Positions 61,571 to 64,000 of a stretch of DNA of 64,000 nucleotides are shown here, in pieces. The number at the start of each line of letters is the position of its first letter. Position 1 is the stretch's first letter. Origin of the DNA: Phyllobacterium brassicacearum. Its GTDB lineage: Bacteria; Pseudomonadota; Alphaproteobacteria; Rhizobiales; Rhizobiaceae. The stretch spans positions 1 through 64,000 of the forward strand of contig NZ_PGGO01000018.1 in NCBI RefSeq assembly GCF_003010955.1, written 5' to 3'. Position numbers and translations under genes: made by a program. The notes under the pieces were generated by a model that was not told where the DNA came from, made no database searches, and worked only from the letters and a program-made list of their open reading frames with translations.

Positions 61571-62239
61571 ATGACCCAATTTAGACCGAAATACATTACT
61601 TTCGATTGCTACGGTACGCTGACCAATTTCCAGATGGCGGAAGCCGCGCGCGAACTCTATTGCGACGAGGTTGACGAAGAACGCATGCAGCAGTTTGTAA
61701 AGGATTTTGCCGCTTATCGCCTCGACGAAATCCTCGGCGAGTGGAAACCTTATAGTGAAGTCGTTCACAATGCGATTGAACGGACCTGCAAGAAAAACCG
61801 TGTCAGATTCCATGAAGAAGACGCACGCAAGGTCTATGAGAAGGTTCCGACCTGGGGTCCGCACCCGGACGTACCAGCGGGTCTTGCCAAGGTCGCGAAG
61901 GAAATTCCCCTCGTAATTCTTTCAAATGCAATGAATGAACAAATCCACTCGAACGTTGAAAAGCTCGGCGCTCCGTTCCACGCCGTTTACACTGCGCAGC
62001 AGGCACAAGCGTACAAACCGCGCTTCAGGGCTTTCGAATACATGCTGGATCAGCTCAACGCCAATCCGGAAGACATTCTTCATGTTTCCTCATCATTTCG
62101 TTATGATTTGATGTCGGCTCATGATTTAGGCATCAAGAACAAGATCTGGGTCAATCGCGGCCATGAGCCTGCGAATCCCTATTATGGCTATATCGAAATC
62201 AAGGGCATTTCCGGTTTGGCCGGCGCCGTCGGGCTTTAG
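61571..62239 (+). CDS. type II haloacid dehalogenase-like HAD hydrolase
   Basis: A 222-residue HAD protein preceded by AGGAGGATCAG. Motif I is TFDCYGTLTNF, with the nucleophilic Asp; motif II is VILSNAMNE; motif III includes the Lys in AQAYKPR. Type II L-2-haloacid dehalogenases (DehII) share this layout, but related HADs act on phosphate esters, and no halo-acid genes are around. It begins the plus-strand transcript that continues with the FAD oxidoreductase 108 bases downstream. Confidence 0.85.
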   Translation: MTQFRPKYITFDCYGTLTNFQMAEAARELYCDEVDEERMQQFVKDFAAYRLDEILGEWKPYSEVVHNAIERTCKKNRVRFHEEDARKVYEKVPTWGPHPDVPAGLAKVAKEIPLVILSNAMNEQIHSNVEKLGAPFHAVYTAQQAQAYKPRFRAFEYMLDQLNANPEDILHVSSSFRYDLMSAHDLGIKNKIWVNRGHEPANPYYGYIEIKGISGLAGAVGL

Positions 62240-62347
62240 AGCGCGGTTCGATCTGATTTTATTAGATGGCGCTCCAACAATTCGTATTTGCGCGCATTTA
62301 TTCCTACCGGTTCCCAGTTTCGGAATGCGCTATCATCGCGAGGCAAA

Positions 62348-63625
62348 ATGCAATTCAAGCCCTATTGGCACGATACTACACCGCCTTTTACACAAGCGGA
62401 GCAGCGGTCCCCGGAAGGACACTACGATGTCGCCATCATCGGCGGGGGCTTCACTGGACTTTCTGCTGCATTGCAACTTGCCAAGGGCGGCGCGCGCGTT
62501 GCTGTCTTCGAAGCAGCTCTCGTCGGTTCCGGTGCATCGGGACGCAATGGCGGCCATCTCAACAATGGCCTCGCGCACAGCTTCATCGCGGCAAAACAGC
62601 ACCTTGGTGCAGAGCGCGCCAAGACACTCTACAAGGCTTTTGACGACTCGATCGATACGATCGAGCGGATTGTACGGGAGGAGAATATCGACTGTTCCTT
62701 CCGCCGTGCGGGCAAGTTGAAGCTTGCGTCCAAACCAGCCCATTTCGATGGTCTGGTACGCAATTTCGAGGCCATTCACGCGGAAATCGACCCTGACACA
62801 GTTTTACTGCGCCGCGATGAGCTTGCAGGCGAAGTCGGATCCAGCAACTTCCATGGTGCGATGCTTTCCAGGAAAAGCGCCATGATGCATATGGGCCGCT
62901 ACGTTACCGGACTTGCTATAGCAGCAGTACGCCAAGGTGCGGCGATCTTTGAAAACACACCCGTGATCGAACGCAAGAACGTCAATGGTGTTAACCAACT
63001 CGTAACGTCACGCGGCACGACTACGGCTGACAATATTATCCTCGCAACAGGCGCCTATACGACTGATAGTTTTCCCTATTTTCGAAAACGCATCATTCCT
63101 GTCGGCAGCTTCATCATTGCGACGCGGCCACTGACCGAAAGCGAAATCGCGGCCACCCTGCCAGGCAACCGCACATATGTGACGTCGATGAATATCGGCA
63201 ACTACTTCCGGCTGGCACCGGACAATCGCGTGATCTTTGGTGGCCGTGCACGCTTTTCAACCACATCCGACCAGCGTTCCGATACCAAGAGCGGCGCAAT
63301 CCTTCGCGCAAATCTCGTCAGGATTTTTCCGCATCTCGCCAATGTCGAAATCGATTATTGCTGGGGCGGTCTCGTGGATATGACGCAGGACCGCTATCCG
63401 CGTGCGGGCTTCGCCGATGGCGTCTGGTATGCAATGGGCTATTCTGGCCACGGTGCCCAGATATCGACGCAGATGGGCATCCATCTGGCCGACGCCATCC
63501 TTGGGCGCGGCGACCGCAATCCGGTTGCCGATCTCGAATGGCCGGCCATTCCGGGCTATTCCGGCAAGCCCTGGTTCCTGCCGCTGGTCGGCCTTTACTA
63601 CAAGATGCTTGATACGATTCAATAG
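62348..63625 (+). CDS. FAD-dependent oxidoreductase, PuuB/gamma-glutamylputrescine oxidase-like
   Basis: A 425-residue flavoprotein from ATG 62348, with GAGG 7 bases upstream. The N-terminal YDVAIIGGGFTGLSAALQLA binds FAD, and SGASGRNGGHLNNGL is the GRNGG pattern of PuuB-like enzymes. GYSGHGAQISTQMGIHLADA near the C terminus closes the fold. It should oxidise an amine with FAD as cofactor and O2 or a quinone as acceptor, giving an aldehyde for the succinate-semialdehyde dehydrogenase-like enzyme encoded next. Confidence 0.88.
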   Translation: MQFKPYWHDTTPPFTQAEQRSPEGHYDVAIIGGGFTGLSAALQLAKGGARVAVFEAALVGSGASGRNGGHLNNGLAHSFIAAKQHLGAERAKTLYKAFDDSIDTIERIVREENIDCSFRRAGKLKLASKPAHFDGLVRNFEAIHAEIDPDTVLLRRDELAGEVGSSNFHGAMLSRKSAMMHMGRYVTGLAIAAVRQGAAIFENTPVIERKNVNGVNQLVTSRGTTTADNIILATGAYTTDSFPYFRKRIIPVGSFIIATRPLTESEIAATLPGNRTYVTSMNIGNYFRLAPDNRVIFGGRARFSTTSDQRSDTKSGAILRANLVRIFPHLANVEIDYCWGGLVDMTQDRYPRAGFADGVWYAMGYSGHGAQISTQMGIHLADAILGRGDRNPVADLEWPAIPGYSGKPWFLPLVGLYYKMLDTIQ

Positions 63626-63668
63626 TCCAAAAAATGAGGACCGGTTAAACCGCGCGCTCTTCATTGGC

Positions 63669-64000
63669 TCATAATCCACCAACATGCAGCGTTTTGACTT
63701 CCAGGTACTCATCAATGCCGAGCCTCGATCCTTCCCGGCCAAGGCCTGACTGCTTGACACCGCCAAAGGGAGCAACTTCCGTTGATATCAGGCCGGTGTT
63801 CAGACCAACCATACCGAATTCCAGTGCCTCAGTAATCCGCCAGGATCTCTTCAGATTCTCAGTAAAGAAATAGGCGGCGAGGCCGAACGGCGTGCCATTG
63901 GCAAGTTCGATGGCCTGTTCTTCCGTTTCAAAGCGGAACAGCGGGGCCACAGGTCCAAAGGTTTCTTCGGAAGCAAGCAGCATGTCGGTTGTTGCATCAC
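63669..64000 (-). CDS. succinate-semialdehyde dehydrogenase-like, C-terminal part (cut by right edge)
   Basis: The C-terminal 110 residues of an aldehyde dehydrogenase are visible: LLASEETFGPVAPLFRF, NGTPFGLAAYFF and GGVKQSGLGREGSRLGID. The frame continues upstream past 64000 (DATTDM before the LLAS stretch). NGTPFGLAAYFFT and GLGREGS are typical of GabD-type NADP-linked enzymes. The catalytic Cys and NAD fold lie outside. It converges on the FAD oxidoreductase gene and would oxidise its aldehyde product. Confidence 0.88.
   Translation of the reverse strand, partial: DATTDMLLASEETFGPVAPLFRFETEEQAIELANGTPFGLAAYFFTENLKRSWRITEALEFGMVGLNTGLISTEVAPFGGVKQSGLGREGSRLGIDEYLEVKTLHVGGL

Noticed and set aside
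61571..62239. True 2-haloacid dehalogenase for haloacid growth
   Set aside because: The motifs fit the family, but no haloacid permease or related genes are near and many relatives have other substrates.
1..64000. CRISPR arrays
   Set aside because: No series of equally spaced direct repeats with unique spacers was seen; the only tandem repeats are the coding repeats in the fadD extension and one short duplication after the tRNA.

Overview
The window looks like chromosome of an alphaproteobacterium of the order Hyphomicrobiales, most likely near Phyllobacteriaceae/Brucellaceae. The grounds are the proteins themselves (LepA, Pgi, PrfC, CoaBC, UbiE/UbiB, DUF2239, a DUF1127 micro-protein, BMP-type nucleoside transport), GC-rich core genes and hairpin-rich intergenic repeats. 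The genus is inference; no rRNA is present.

Layout. 1-0.5 kb: first codons of an IS110-family transposase running off the left edge, then a mosaic of intergenic hairpins. 0.5-2.5 kb: a small calycin-like protein, a DUF1127 protein and an AT-rich, frameshifted GNAT plus PUA/ASCH-like gene. 2.5-21.7 kb: core genome with a lipoprotein, lepA, a DUF2239 protein behind a tandem palindrome, a Tat-exported PhoX-type phosphatase with a three-repeat Pho box, a threonine dehydratase, the pgi/AstE-like/HAD operon, CoxG and GMC oxidoreductase genes, a CPA1 antiporter, an acyl-CoA synthetase with a long Ala/Lys/Pro-rich N-terminal extension, prfC and a class II amidotransferase. 21.8-30.3 kb: dut, a PEP-mutase-like/HAD/trans-3-hydroxyproline dehydratase operon, an ArsR/SRPBCC pair with palindromic operators, and the ubiE-ubiB-coaBC block, where CoaBC carries a FitA-like DNA-binding domain.

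30.4-41.5 kb is a nucleoside salvage district. Adenosine deaminase and Upp are on the plus strand. The minus strand carries a tightly overlapping operon: ABC ATPase, isochorismatase-like hydrolase, two permeases, cdd, purine nucleoside phosphorylase, deoA. The BMP-type binding protein lies apart at 40.5-41.5 kb behind slyX, a GNAT and a LysE exporter. MsrA and a small membrane protein follow.

43.05-48.5 kb starts at a tRNA-Ser(GGA) and is a decayed mobile region: a terminase small-subunit remnant, a glycosyltransferase-like gene, a truncated periplasmic protein, small orphans, two related phage-gene tails and a LysR regulator that is frameshifted and fused to one of those tails.

48.8-64 kb is an accessory catabolic region. 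An AT-rich pair (ornithine cyclodeaminase family plus threonine dehydratase family) resembles the enzyme pairs of ectoine breakdown or the beta-hydroxyaspartate cycle. Next come an FAD amino-acid oxidase-like gene with a divergent Lrp regulator, a peptide/opine-type ABC importer, a class III aminotransferase, a two-domain GNAT, a type II haloacid dehalogenase-like HAD, a PuuB-like FAD oxidoreductase and a succinate-semialdehyde dehydrogenase-like gene cut by the right edge. Together these look like uptake and oxidation of an amine or amino-acid-like nitrogen source whose identity cannot be read from the sequence.
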